Below, piece after piece: positions 1 to 12,111 of a stretch of DNA of 64,000 bases. A program made the translations under genes and the position numbers. Each line of letters begins with the position of its first letter. Within the stretch, counting starts at the first letter, position 1. The stretch comes from Lithospermum erythrorhizon. Its lineage: Eukaryota; Streptophyta; Magnoliopsida; Boraginales; Boraginaceae. Below the pieces are notes generated by a model that searched no databases, was not told the DNA's origin, and worked only from the letters and a program-made list of their open reading frames with translations. The stretch lies in NCBI GenBank assembly GCA_019722365.1, contig JADFUC010001920.1, positions 62,001 to 126,000 on the forward strand. Reading direction: 5' to 3'.

Positions 1-650
1 GTAAGAACATTCACACGCTTATTTTATAAAGGCAGGGATCGAAACCTTTATTATTTTCAAGATGAAAAATTTTGTTTATGAAAGTTCTTTCCATAAATTT
101 AGATATGCCTACAACTATATAAAGACCTCATATGCAGACCTAACCAACTACCAGTTCATAATATATTGTTCTACATTATTTTTGTGAGGAAAAAGATTTG
201 AGAATTTTCTTTGTGTTTGTAGGATGAATGTACGGAGTTGTTTTATAAAACTCCACTTAGAGATTATGCTGATACTTATCTTTGCATTACAAGCAGTCTT
301 GCTTTTATTTGATTACCATTGTATAAGTCACATACTAGGATAGTAGTGTGACATGAAGGAGAGGTGTTTTGAAGTCAGTGGAGCCTGAACTTATTCACTA
401 GGATAAGAGTAGAATAGGGCGCGGTAGAATGGGAAGCATTCGTATAAGTCCTTGTTTGTAAATTTCGAGATCTAGTAGAGTCCTTCAATGAACTCTTGAC
501 CCCCAAATTAGGTGCACATTGCATTGAACTGTGTTACCTTCCTATTGTGTTATTTACTTTATTGAACTTTGATGTATTTAACCTAAAGTAGTCGTGTAGG
601 TGCAAGCATTTGTTAAGCTGTTGTATTGACAGTGTTTAACGGATAGTGAA
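1..650 (+). mobile_element. Partial LTR of a Sirevirus-like copia element
   Basis: This block resembles, in the same orientation, the two LTRs of the element at 23461-26290. All three share a stretch with a 'tttatgaaa...ctttccata...tgcctaca..tataaa' pattern, followed by 'gcagacc', 'gaggaaaaag' and 'tgtaggatgaatg' landmarks. The left end lies outside the window. The right end is placed near 650, where the resemblance fades after 'gtttaac'. No coding potential is visible. The match is clear in short words but diverged, so the family assignment is an inference. Confidence 0.4.
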
Positions 651-3049
651 TGATACACTTTTTCAGAACTAATTATAATATTTTACAATTATAATGAAAA
701 CGTTTAAGAACAAGATACGTATTCATAAGATAATTTGGAGATTGGAGTAATGAATAATCGTGTCTTTAAATAAAATATAAACGACATAATTCAAGAGTAA
801 AATGAAATTAATACTCGGACATTAAGAGTACAATGCATCGTATCTCCCCACGATGATATCGTCATTCTATCATATCTCACTTTGATGGGTTAAATGAGTT
901 TAGATTATTCAAGTAGAAATCCAAATAACGCTACAAGCGTTTTTTCAATGTGCATGATTATGTAATCATTTATCGATTGTAAGCAACACGTTAGAATTAG
1001 TACTTCGGGACCAGAAGTTCATATCTTTCAAGCAGATACTAGTTATCTCCCATGAATCATTTGCTTGAGATGAAGCATTTTATCATGTTTCATATATATT
1101 CAAAGTTCAAGTGACTCGCTGCAAGGAGTCATACCATCACCAGTGTTCTTTCGAATGCATTTGTAGACTTATTTTCTAGCAATTGAGAACTTCTGGGGAG
1201 TTTCTTGTGCTAACTGCTGTCCATGATAATTTAGTCATTCAGAACTTCTTAGAGTCTATAAGTTATAATTGGATCTTCGGTAGTATCATGTGTCGGGTCA
1301 TCGACATGATAAATAACTTTCAATCATTCAATATAGCAATATCAAAAAAAATATGTAATATCAAAACCAACATACAATTAATAATTCAAATATTTCATAT
1401 CACATAATAACCAAATAAATAAATCACGTAATTACATATGACATAATATGAGTCAAACTTAAACATGTATGACACTCATCGATAGACTTGTATATTCATC
1501 TGATATATAAAATGCAAATGAATATCTAATAATGCGATTCAAACTTGTAATCCATCTTCTAGATGAGCTTTCAATATATTTAAATATTTCTCATACTAAT
1601 TTCAGAGTAGTTAGTTCCGAGGAATATAAATTTGTGCCTGCAGTATCATAAATCATATATGTGCTTACAGCATCCACTTAAATCTTTATATGTGCTTCAA
1701 CATTATAAATCTTTATACATGTCATATACTCATTTCTTAGCAGGTTATATCATAAATCAAATGCAGCGTATCAGAGGTTATATTTTGTTGCTGGCTTGTA
1801 TAATTATTTTGATACATACATCAAAAGGTCGCATCACCTTATAACTCATTTAGTGTTTGTGGAGTATAAGACAAATCATATGTCATTTATTCTCACATAT
1901 CAATACATCTTACACTAGTATCGCCTTAGGTAGACTTGAATCTAAATTTCTCACTACATCATGAGTGAGTTTCCTTACTCTTGATTGTGTCTTTTCTCTT
2001 TGGCCATTCATAAGCATATTTCTACTCACTCAAGGGAATAGACTTATAAGTCCTCATATTCTTTCATCATATAGAGGCTCTTCATTATGTTCAATATTCA
2101 TTGTCGACAATCTCTTTTCCGCCTTAGTTCCACCATATTCATGATAATTGAGATCTCATTGCATTCATGAATTTGATATCAAATATCTTCGGACATTTAT
2201 TATATCTTAACATATTCATGAGATATATTATTCATCTATTTCATACGAAGTAATCATCTTATAGACCATCTTTAAATATTCTTCTTTTGAAATTTGGATA
2301 GTGGAACTATTTGACCTCTGATAGTTCTTCGAAACTGACACTTTCTGTACGAGTGTTTACAATTGATATATAATTTCAATACTATCTTGGGTCAGATGTT
2401 TGTTTTGGTAGTGAACTTACGGTTTTATATTATCCTTGGTATTCATGTTATCTCTTGAACTTCTCACCGAACCGAGTTCATATTTATTCATCTTGAGGAT
2501 CATATATAGGGATATTTCATTTCAAGATATTCTATTTTTTTAGTTGTATATTCTCTCCCCTCGATATTTGAAAATGTTGATACATCACAATGGAAACTTG
2601 CTTGATTCTATGAATGTTTTCCATTGCTTTAATACATATCTTCGGGTATAATAGTATAGATGTATATACCTTTTAATAAGTATTCAAAAATCAACATTTG
2701 TGCATATAGGATACATGTATAATTGGAGGAATTAAAATATTTGATTTACGACTGACCAATTATATTGGGGGAGTTCTGAAATAATTTGGCTTGATGCGAA
2801 CAAGTGACACCATGTAATAATATTTCGATGATCGGTGGCGGTATTGCATGTGTAATTCAACGTACTGGCTTGTCTCTTGAGTTTACAACATGTATCTCAC
2901 ATAAAGTCTTTAAATAATAATTTGTTGGCTGCTTTGTGAGTCTCTAATCAAATTTCAATCATTATTCGCTGTCATGCTCATCCGGGATGGTCTAACCGGT
3001 CATGCCAAATAATCAAACTTCTTGTTTGATAGAAACTGTATTTTAATAA

Positions 3050-3620
3050 TACATATGTGTTACTTCAGGTAACAATATTTTAGCTATTCTGGAACCATCA
3101 ATTGACTTTGCTTCACTTTTGACAAATATACCATTAATTGACTTTACTTCACTTTTGACAAATATTAACTCTTCTGGAGTCCTCAATACTTTTGTTACAT
3201 TATTGAAAAATATTAGCTCTTCCGGAACTAATTACAGTCCCGCCCCGATATATTGCTGGTTTTCTGCTCATATGTATGAAATATGGATTTAACAATATGT
3301 TTGCTCTTCTAGAGCTTTCAATCAATTTCACATTATTAGCAAGACATATTTCTCCTTTATCCATGTTGTTGGTGGCAATCCTATTGGATATTGAAAATCA
3401 TACACCAGATAAGTTCTCAGGAAAGATAGGTGTGCCACAAGGACTGCTTAACTACGGAATCTTTCATAGCGAGAATAGCTAGATAATGTATAATCTGACA
3501 TCAATCGGGCTAGCCTAGACATATAATCTTTCCTTACCAAATATTTCATATGAATATGTGTTTCTTCAGGAAACAATATGTGCTCTCTTCTGGATATATA
3601 GATCGATAATCAATTTGTAT
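3050..3620. repeat. Degenerate interspersed repeat, about 5-6 copies
   Basis: Variants of an 'acaatatt..gctcttctggaac..tcaatt' motif recur at irregular spacing across about 570 bases. Two neighbouring copies near 3095 and 3130 both carry 'tgacttt(g/a)cttcacttttgacaaatat'. In the reverse frame that pair gives two near-identical short peptides. The copies are diverged and not head-to-tail in a constant unit. They could be remains of a repeated segment inside the minus-strand copia element. Confidence 0.5.
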
Positions 3621-5183
3621 ATGTCAATAGTCACCATTCAAGGATGTAATGATTATCCTTTATTGTTACTATGAAATCATGGGTATGAAAATACCACCAC
3701 TTCAAGACTAGTAACTTTATGCAACATGTAACAAAATATTTGTGTGAAGCAAATTATCCATGCTCCAAGATAGCATATGATGTACAATGATTCAATTCAT
3801 CATTCACTAGAGGCATACAATACATCTTTCATATAAATTTGTTCATTTGGGACTGTATACCCGGCTCTTACGGGCTTAATTTTACACTACCTCAAATGCC
3901 GACATACTCAAGCAATTTCATTTGTAAGGTACTTTTGGACCTTGAAGAAATCATAAATGTCGTGAAATCCAATTCATATGGATACGTATACTTCAAATTA
4001 TGAGTCTTGGGCCATATAAGTCAATCCGCCCATGTTACAAAACAATGAGGGCATTCATAAATTCTTGAGGAATATTCAAAAGCCCTTAATATATGTGACT
4101 ATCAATTTGAAAGACCTTAATCTTTTTCATATTGGCTCAATTTCATAAATTGACTCTTGAACCACATCAAAATTCAAATCTTTTTAGATTAGTCTTACGG
4201 ACTAGTGATAACCCGAAACTTTCTTCCAACGATACAGTCTTATAGACTAGTTGTGAGAATAAAAAGGATAGTAAATAAATATTCTTCTCAAGTCTTCTAC
4301 ACTAGTAATAGTACAATAATTTCACATATTATTTGGAAGCAAAATCTTGTGGAGTAGTCTTCAAACTAATAATAGATCTAATGATTAACGAACACAATAG
4401 ATTAATAGATCACAATGAAATTAACTTTATTCGAGACTAATAAGTCTTCGAGACTTAAGTTTTGATAATTATTTTAAGATTACATAAATTTAATTTAAGA
4501 CATAACAATTATATGGATATGTTACATAAATAAAACATGCAGATAATAACGATAATTGAGCAAATTGTCATTTCTATAGCTCTACTTGCATATAATATCA
4601 AAGCGATCTATTGATATTTATTATCAATTAGGTCACATGTTCAAACTTCAGAAATACGGTATTAAGTAATATGTGGTACATTATAAATGATCAATTTATG
4701 CTTTGTAATATTTTAGTACTTCAAAAAAGATATTATATGAAGCGTACCATTATTATAATTATTTAAAACAAATTATTTAATTCCAAAAAGTTACTAGAAC
4801 ATCGTGTTTAATATTTATAATTAGTAACCAATTTGCTAATACTCCACATGCTTGATTTTCTCCGTAGTGCCATTATGCCATCTTCCTTGAATCCATTATA
4901 TATATTTCAGAAATACACTTTTAACATGCAAAAGAGAAATATATATGTACTAATCAAACATATTGGCCATCAATTTAATAATAAAAATTATATCCGTGGA
5001 ACAATTTTAAAAACACAATTAATATATTAAACATGCTTGTAACCCATACATACATAAGTTTGATTAATTATGTGTTACTGATATTGGCGCACTAAATTCT
5101 TTGAATTCTTCAAAATTATGTCCTTGTTAAAACCAAAAGTATAATTAACGATATTTTCATAATAAATAAGAAAAGGCATGCGT

Positions 5184-5196
5184 GCTCTCGATACCA
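5184..5196 (-). other. Primer-binding site of the minus-strand copia element
   Basis: On the minus strand this reads TGGTATCGAGAGC. That is the initiator-methionine tRNA primer-binding site common to copia elements (TGGTATCAGAGC) with one inserted base and otherwise complete. It lies two bases from the end of the LTR at 5199-5660, the expected position. Confidence 0.75.
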
Positions 5197-5198
5197 AA

Positions 5199-5660
5199 TG
5201 TAAATTAAATCATAATTATATGTATGTTTTAATTAATTTATGAACATACAATAATGAAAGCGGAAGCGATAAGAACGAGATCGATTAGTTTACCTCCAGC
5301 CATTGCTTATTGAAAACTCGAATCACCTTTACCTTTCTAAAATAATAATTTCGGGTTCGAGCTCATTTCTCGCTCGGTTGGAAAGCATCATCGTCTTTGA
5401 TAACGTGTTATGAATATAACTAAGAACAATATAAATAGACGAGGGGAAATAAGAGAGATGATGAGGATGATTTTATTATACGGAATTATGTAAGAATCTG
5501 TTACAATGATGCCTATTTATAGGTTTCCAAGATCTGATAATAAGGTAACTAAATAGCAGGCAAAATACGTAAAGCTAATTGATTGTTCATCAAGTGGATT
5601 TCCTTTCTTGGTAAACAAGGCGACTTGATTGACAAGACATCACAAAATATTTCCATAACA
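5199..5660 (-). mobile_element. 5' LTR of a minus-strand copia element (462 bp)
   Basis: The block starts with TGT and ends with ACA on the plus strand, so it has the terminal TG...CA inverted dinucleotides of an LTR. The primer-binding site follows immediately on the minus strand. Read on the minus strand it holds a TATA-like 'tataaatagg' (near 5513-5523) and, further on, 'cataacacgttatca', a motif familiar from copia leaders. No second copy was found in the window, so the 3' LTR is lost or lies to the left. Confidence 0.75.
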
Positions 5661-7399
5661 TATCGATGGTTGTCGATTAATGCAGCTTATTTAAATATTG
5701 TTTTCATAATTTGGAATATATAGATACTAGTCTCCATTTTTTTTTTGGTCATTTTATCCTAAATTCTTTATTTCAAAAATATTTATCATTTAGCATATAA
5801 AAGTTATATATATTTTCAATTTACTTTTTATCTAATTTTTATCAATCAACCAATGATATAATTTTAATATTTTTATTTCACATTTCAATATATCTTTTGA
5901 CTAATTTTTCCCCTTAATTTATGTACAAATTATTAAAGCGACAAATAAAAAAGCGAAAGAAGTAATAAATTCAATAAATAAGAAGTTTGTCTTTTCAAAG
6001 TTATTTTCTTATCAACAAAAGATGATTGAGTAATCATCTCATTTAATCATTCCCTGTTAGTAGTTTGTCATGTTACATTATTAATTATGCACATGCTATA
6101 CCGCCAGATACCACGCATCATCATTTATAGCCAAGAGAAGATGAACATTAAACATCAACGACAGGGGACATTCCAATTTAAATTACAAGCCTTTCACCAA
6201 GGTGTATAGACATTTTCTGAGTTAGTGCTCGATAATTATTATTTAAAGTTATATTTTAGTCTCCAAATAGTATTATTATAGCAGAGTTTAATGATGATAG
6301 TGGCATAAAAGTTGCACTTTGTTCGAACTAACATTCAGATTAAATCTTTATCGACTTGAAGTTGCGGTTTGGTTCCCAAACTAACGTCACGGAGTTAATC
6401 ATGTTTAATTTACTTGAAAATGTTAGTTTGAAATCAAAATGCAACTTTTTGTCTCTCACTGAGACTAAAAAAGCACAGCGATAACACTATTGGGGACCAA
6501 AAGTACAACTTCTTTGCCACTGCTCGGCGACCACATTCGACAATTTCTCGATATTTCACCAACACCGTCAAGCGCTCGGGACATAACTCAGCTAGTAAGC
6601 GAGGCAAGTCCGCGATTAATCCCTCCATAATATCTGGAAGCGAGGGACGCCGAGTGCAGTAGTGCGACGATTTAACACTTTTATCAACATAAATCAAACA
6701 TATCTTTCAGAACACATTAAGATACAATTTCAGGTCATTCGTTATACTTTTTAAGATTACCTATATTATTAAAGTTAAAATTCTAATAGTTTTCAAATAT
6801 TTGCTTGTAAGAACAAATTAAAAATTAATAGCAGGACGCATGTCATATACTAAGAAAATTTGAAAGATAATATTACACAAAATGTAATAGGTTCTGTGAA
6901 CTCACTTGTGTGAAGGATACACCAACAACTTCTGTAGTTAATACTCTGGACTTATTTGGACAACTCTGCACTATATTCATGAAAGTTGCAATAAATTTTC
7001 TCCAATTTCATATATTCAATCGAAAGAATGATTTTTTAATTCGCTTAGGAATGGTGGTTTTTCCAACTGTAGAAATGCAAGAAGCTGCCTATCTCATGAG
7101 TCATGACATGCTTTCATAACATGGAGCATTGACTGAAACAAAAGTCTGATAGGTGCCAGATTGATTGCTAACAACCCTCAAATTTTAAAAATAAAATATT
7201 AAAAATAGTATTATAATAAATTTAATTTCAATTTTTATGAACATTAATTCTTTCGACCATTTATAGCTTCATGACTTAATGGTATCCGTCACTAGTTCAA
7301 CTCTTTATTTGAAAATATATTTTTACTTTCTTTACAAGTTCGGAAGAAACCACTTTGAAAGAATTTTAGTCCTTGTTTTTATGATCAGAAGCCTCGCTC
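5661..7399. other. Intergenic spacer, possible MITE at 6280-6720
   Basis: No gene is recognised here. From about 6280 to 6720 the sequence repeats a theme of 'aagttgc...ggtttggttcccaaactaac', 'aaatgcaactttttgtctc' and 'tggggaccaaaagtacaactt'. Words of this kind ('ggtcccaaa', 'ggaccaaaag') occur in inverted orientation, as in non-autonomous hAT or Mutator-like DNA elements. The 87-codon minus frame at 6434-6697 lies within it and looks like chance. The rest is AT-rich with poly-T runs. Confidence 0.35.
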
Positions 7400-7519
7400 C
7401 TAAGATTTCAATTCATTTATTAAAGAACTAATTATCACCAATTTGCCCCCTGAATTATTTAACTTTCCAGATTGCCCCTTGATGACCTGGTCCGGTTTCG
7501 ATAGTGGACTGGATGACAA

Positions 7520-7900
7520 GTCTTTCGAATTGTGCTTCGATATGCCTTGATCCAAATGAAGAAGCCTACAAACAAAGATCAATTGCACGACCAAAAACAA
7601 TCTGACGATCAAGTTAGTAAGAGATCGAGTGAGTATAGTTTCTCTAAATAGATTTTGGGTATCGAAAGTGAGAGCTTATTTGATTTAATATAAGGTTTAC
7701 CTTTTTGTAGGTGCTTGGATCTTTATCGTATTGAGTTCTTGATTGCTCCATTACTATCAAGCCAATGGCAGTTCCGGCTCATTAAGATGGTTGGATAATT
7801 ATGGTCTTGATAATAAGCGTAATTGTCCCTCTTGAGTGGTCATCCTACCGTTATCGACTAACGGATCTGGCTTCATGAACCGAGTTGGGCTGCTCGATCC
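7520..7900 (-). repeat. Left copy of the gypsy terminal repeat
   Basis: Direct repeat partner of 15300-15665, with many small substitutions and indels. For example 'gtgagtatagtttctctaaatagattttgggtatcg' occurs here and almost the same at 15410. Just outside, near 7440, lies an unrelated 'aatttgccccctgaattatttaac' stretch of a type often seen in short non-autonomous elements. Confidence 0.6.
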
Positions 7901-8365
7901 TTTGCGTCGGCCTAAAGCATCACAGCCAGCAACTCGGCCCCGTGATGCGGCTACAAAGATTGGCGGGGAGTTGTTCTTGGAAAGTGACGATGTGGCCACT
8001 TTGGAGAAATGAGGTCGGGAGCTCGTCCCAGCTGCTGCCTTGACCATCTTCACACAGGGAAGCGAGCCTTGGAGCAAAGACCAAAGGATGGTGAGAGAGG
8101 TGGGTTGCGGACATCTGGGGATAGGGAAGGAGGAAGGTGCTCTTGGCCCACTCGAGGCTGCCGGAGAAAGGGACGTCTTGCTCTTTACATGCCATCGAGG
8201 AGGCTCATATCCGGGCTTGTCGTGCCGGAGCTCCGTCACACGACGAACTTTGTTCTTCATTTTTCGGAGAAAAAAGGTCCCCAACTCCCACGGTAGAGTA
8301 GCGGCGCTGGTTCAGTGGTTTGCGGTTGCAGGCCCACTTCCCCTGCTTTACCAGCCTCTCCTCAG
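7900..8365. other. GC-rich segment with overlapping open frames, unassigned
   Basis: This 460-base block is far richer in G and C than its surroundings and is open in several frames on both strands: a 161-codon minus frame from 8284, a 91-codon minus frame, and 95- and 117-codon plus frames. High GC alone produces such frames. The minus frame contains Ser/Pro-rich low-complexity sequence, and I recognise no domain. Its position beside the left gypsy repeat and before copia A suggests gypsy internal sequence. It should not be treated as a gene without further support. Confidence 0.35.
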
Positions 8366-9299
8366 AAGTCTTAAGTACATACTACATTATTAAACAAAAA
8401 CATATATTTACAATATATGAATAAATGCCTTACATTGCGTGGAAGTAGAATTCCAGTAAGAAGTTCCACACGCTTCAAATTCACAATGTGAATTTGACTT
8501 CCCACTAGCTCCTTGTTGCTTAATATCCAATCGTATGATATCTCTAGTTAGTCCACACCGGGGAGAGTTAATCAAGAACCGATTTATGCTAGTAAACAAG
8601 GATGAAGCGAAACCAAAAACCCAAGAAAAATCTTGGAAGAATTTCGGCCAGAGAAGCGGCTACTTTAGGGTTTTGATGAAAAAGATTTATGAAAACTTAT
8701 GATGAAAAAAAAGCCTAAAGTTTGCTTATATAAGGCTAGGTTAAAAACGGCCGATAAGCAACCCGTTAAAAGTATTAGCTTGACTGGGTAACTCTATTAG
8801 TTCGTTAAGACGCTAATGAGTTGAACTATTAGTAAGCAATTAAATAGTAATGAGTCAATGTCGATAATCTTCGAGTTATTGATAAATACTAAAATTACTC
8901 GAACCAATTAAATAACTATTTAATTGATTCTATTTGTTCAATCGATATTCTATAAAATGTAGAGAACCGCGTAATTGAAATGCATTTCTCAATTATCTGA
9001 TTCTCTTTAATTTCATACATAATATAACTTCAGCGTCCTTTGTATGTGTGTGACGCTACAGGCTCGAGATAATAGTAAGGGTTGTATAATAATAATAATT
9101 GGCCAATTACTATTATTATAACGATTAATAGTAGATCTAGCAATACGCTCATAACATAAATTATCTTGAGAACCGCTAGTAATATACAATTACTAAGTTG
9201 AACACTAAGTTAAATAATCACGTTTAACTGGCTGATAAATGAATTGATACAATTATCGCCGGGCATAATAAATGGAATCAATTCTCGTTGATTTCAACG
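8366..9299 (-). repeat. 3' LTR of copia A (truncated)
   Basis: Direct repeat of 12112-13110. Shared landmarks include 'tacatactacattattaaacaaaaac', 'ttagggttttgatgaaaaagattta', 'cttatata' (the TATA region, read in reverse), 'aataataataattg.ccaattactattatta' and 'aatggaatcaattctc.ttgatttcaacg'. Numerous 1-3 base indels separate the two copies, so the insertion is old. The outer end stops at 8366 instead of running on to the 'tgaaggaaatactatgg' end seen in the other copy. Confidence 0.85.
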
Positions 9300-9564
9300 C
9301 TTCTGCAGAGTCGACTTCGATTGACCCCGAGGTTTTTGTAAATAATGACACTTGACATCATGCAGCTCCTCCACTCAGCAACCTTAGGATTACTAAAACC
9401 ACCCAGCCTTGCCGATAAACTTCTTCTTCTTTTGATTTCTTAACTTTGTTTTGGACCACCCAAGCAGATGGAGTAAAGTTTTAGTCTCTTTACCGAGGTT
9501 AAATGCAATGATCGTGATCATCCATGCGGTTAGTTTAGAGATAACTCAATGTCCATATTGAAGC

Positions 9565-10083
9565 TCATGACCAAGCGAGAGAATTTGTGCGGAAAGACTT
9601 AGGATAAGATCCGCGGCCGATTCTTTGGAGACAACGGTGCCGGGCGGAGTCGATCGGCAGGCCAATCATTTTAATGATATGAGGGCTTTGCGGCTGTCGT
9701 TCTGACTTCTTTGTCCACGAGGAGCCTGTTGTGTCATATCTCTCGTTTCTAGCTTCAGCACCGAATAATTCCTCAAGTTGATTATATGGCATCATATGCG
9801 TACCTTTTCATATTAATTTGGAGCAGAAGGTTCCATATTAGCAAGCATGAGACATTGGACATCCTGACATCGGACTTGTTGCTTTTGTGGGATCCACTTT
9901 TCTGATGGGGGCTTTATCATTAGGTTTCGCGAGAACCTTATTGTTCGACACGTATTGATCGTCTTGCTTGAGAATGATTCTCAAGTTTCGAGACCACTCG
10001 TCAAAAATTGAGTTATTAAACTTGCACTTTTCAAGTCTTTGGCCAGCTTGAGAGTTCTTAGGAGTAGAAATAGTGGTAGCCAT
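9565..10083 (-). pseudogene. Copia gag remnant of element A
   Basis: The start codon is at 10083 on the minus strand. The first frame (81 codons, to 9838) begins MATTIST and continues with 'FDEWSRNLRIILKQDDQYV', the tryptophan-containing N-terminal motif of copia Gag proteins (UBN2-type: '..W.R.LRI.LKQ..'). After a frame break, a second frame (9795-9565) carries 'YNQLEELFGAEARNERY' and 'HIIKMIGL'. These match the later Gag segments 'L.E.FG....R' and 'H..KMI..'. The product would have bound and packaged the element RNA. The broken frame and the missing zinc knuckle make it non-functional. The same gag, also broken, is at 44544-45430 in element B. Confidence 0.75.
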
Positions 10084-11379
10084 ATTAATTCTACAAAGAA
10101 TAGTAAATAAAATAGACTCATTAATATCATGCTAAAGCACTTACAAATAAATTAGAAAGTAAATACTAATACTTGATCTCACGAAAATATGATAGTATAG
10201 AGACCTATTACGCTTAAATTCAACGGCGACCTTTACATTTTGAATCAGTTATAATAGTAAGGTTGTCAACCAATTATGTAAAACTACATAATAATATGCT
10301 AATGCACAGATACTACCCAACATTGTATCTCGAAAACCGGTTAAGCATACCAATTAAACCAAAGTGTTCTTGGATTGATCATCTGAAAGCCATAGCGTTA
10401 GTAAATCACTTGACATGATCGTTTGTCATATCAAATGCAACATTGCCAAGCACCATAAATAACGGTGTGCCCAATTGATCTTGATTGATTACACAACTTT
10501 TAAATTGGCTGATACTTTTTGTAATTTTAATTGGTGAATTATTATTACTTTGTTTCATTTATTCATGCATACTAGCACATAATCAAGCAATACATGCAAC
10601 ATGAAAATAAAAAACAGTAATGCATTCAAGAATATGGATATGGCTCCTAGAACCTATTACAAGTATTTATCAGAAATACTAACATAAGTCTAATTCTTTA
10701 TCTTGTACTTCATACCGTCACTCGGAGTCCACATTTTACCACCGTGAAATGATCTTCAATAACTTCGCATTCTGATATTTATATACTAACCCATCTTAGA
10801 CGGCTTGCAAGCAGTGGGTAAAACAATAACTCATGTCTGAAAAGTATGAGAAGTTAGAAGGTCATTTACAACATTCTGATTCGGGCGAAAAATAAATAAA
10901 TAGATATATCTATATACCTCCATTCAATCACCATTTCATCATAGGCACTTTATTAAATCATATAAATGAACTTAATAAATATTTTAAATGGCATTGGAAA
11001 ATGCATGTTTGTAATTATCAAATTAATTAATCCATGTAATTACACATATTAAAATTAATTAATATAAACTCAATTATCATACACATGTCAATCAATAATT
11101 ATTAACCATATACATATTGTAGAAAATATTTATCACAAATATATTCTAAAATATATTAAGTAGTGAAATTGTTCTGTCAATTGTTATATCACTTTTAAAT
11201 TAATTTAAAAGATATAATATAAAAATTAATTAGTTGTCATCACATAATTAATTACGATTAATTAGGTGATTAAAATGACAAATAATCAATAAAAACAGAA
11301 ATATAACTAGTCCTTAATTTTTAGGAAACCAAAATAAGGAATAAATTCGAATTAAGTTTTCAAAATTAGGGCACACGTC

Positions 11380-11525
11380 ATAATAGGCTCGGGCGACCGA
11401 CTCTGTGATGCGACCATCGTGACACCGCCGTGTAGTCTTAAATCCGGTCATTTGGTACCAAAATCTCCCGATCCGACACGGGTAGCGACCGTAAGTGCCG
11501 GAGGCTCGATCGGCCCGATTATAGT
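11380..11525 (-). repeat. GC-rich leader block of copia A
   Basis: This short GC-rich island ('gctcgggcgaccgactctg...ggtaccaaaatctcccgatccgac') stands in AT-rich sequence. It matches 43080-43220 in element B in reverse complement, and more loosely 31640-31790 in element E. It lies between primer-binding site and gag in all three, so it is a conserved leader feature of this copia family. Many CG dinucleotides remain. Confidence 0.6.
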
Positions 11526-12095
11526 AATAATACCATATTTAACTTTTCGATTTTTGATTTAATTTAATTCGTTTGTAAAAATCATTTGGAGGCTTTAAAT
11601 TTTTTAAAATTTATGCAATTCGAACACATTAAACTTCATAATTTTCTTGAACAAATCCTTTGGTCTTTCATTAAAATAAATGTTTCATATAATTATTAAT
11701 TAAGCAGTCCGGAAATCTCAAAAATTATTGCGAGCACTTAGAAAATCCAAAAAATTATGAAATTTAATGGAGATCTTCTACGTCCTATCTGGGTTCAAGA
11801 AAAATTAGCTTGTAATTTTACAAAAAATTTACACTCCCCAAACACGTTTTACAAAACTGTTTTGAAACAAAACCAATTAAATCGCCCTTTTAATTTATGA
11901 AACAAAATTTATGTTTACAAAATATGATGATACATCATCATAAACTTGCTTAACACATGTAAATCAATAATAATCAAGAACATGGTGATTTATTCTCATC
12001 ATATATTTATCAATTAAATATGAACAGAATAATCAAATAAAAAATTGATAAAAACAAAACAAGCATAAAATAAATAATGTAAGCAACTTTAATTT

Positions 12096-12109
12096 GGCTC
12101 GTGATGCCA
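12096..12109 (-). other. Primer-binding site of copia A
   Basis: On the minus strand it reads TGGCATCACGAGCC, a variant of the initiator-methionine tRNA site TGGTATCAGAGCC. It lies two bases inside the LTR end at 12112. Element B carries GGGCATCATGAGCC at the same place (42481-42494). Confidence 0.7.
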
Positions 12110-12111
12110 CT

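Larger units (their letters stand above)
700..5198 (-). mobile_element. Decayed internal region of a minus-strand copia element
   Basis: This AT-rich stretch has no open reading frame longer than about 75 codons on either strand. It lies directly downstream, in element orientation, of the primer-binding site at 5184-5196, so it should be the internal region of that element. I could not recognise gag, integrase or reverse transcriptase in it. It contains a run of degenerate repeats at 3050-3620, described separately. The left limit is arbitrary, because no second copy of the 5199-5660 LTR was found in the window. The region may hold pieces of several elements. Confidence 0.35.

Noticed and set aside
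7799..8393. Overlapping frames of 91-161 codons on both strands
   Set aside because: Local high GC makes stops rare in every frame. No domain, no splice structure and no preferred frame is visible, so I did not call a gene.
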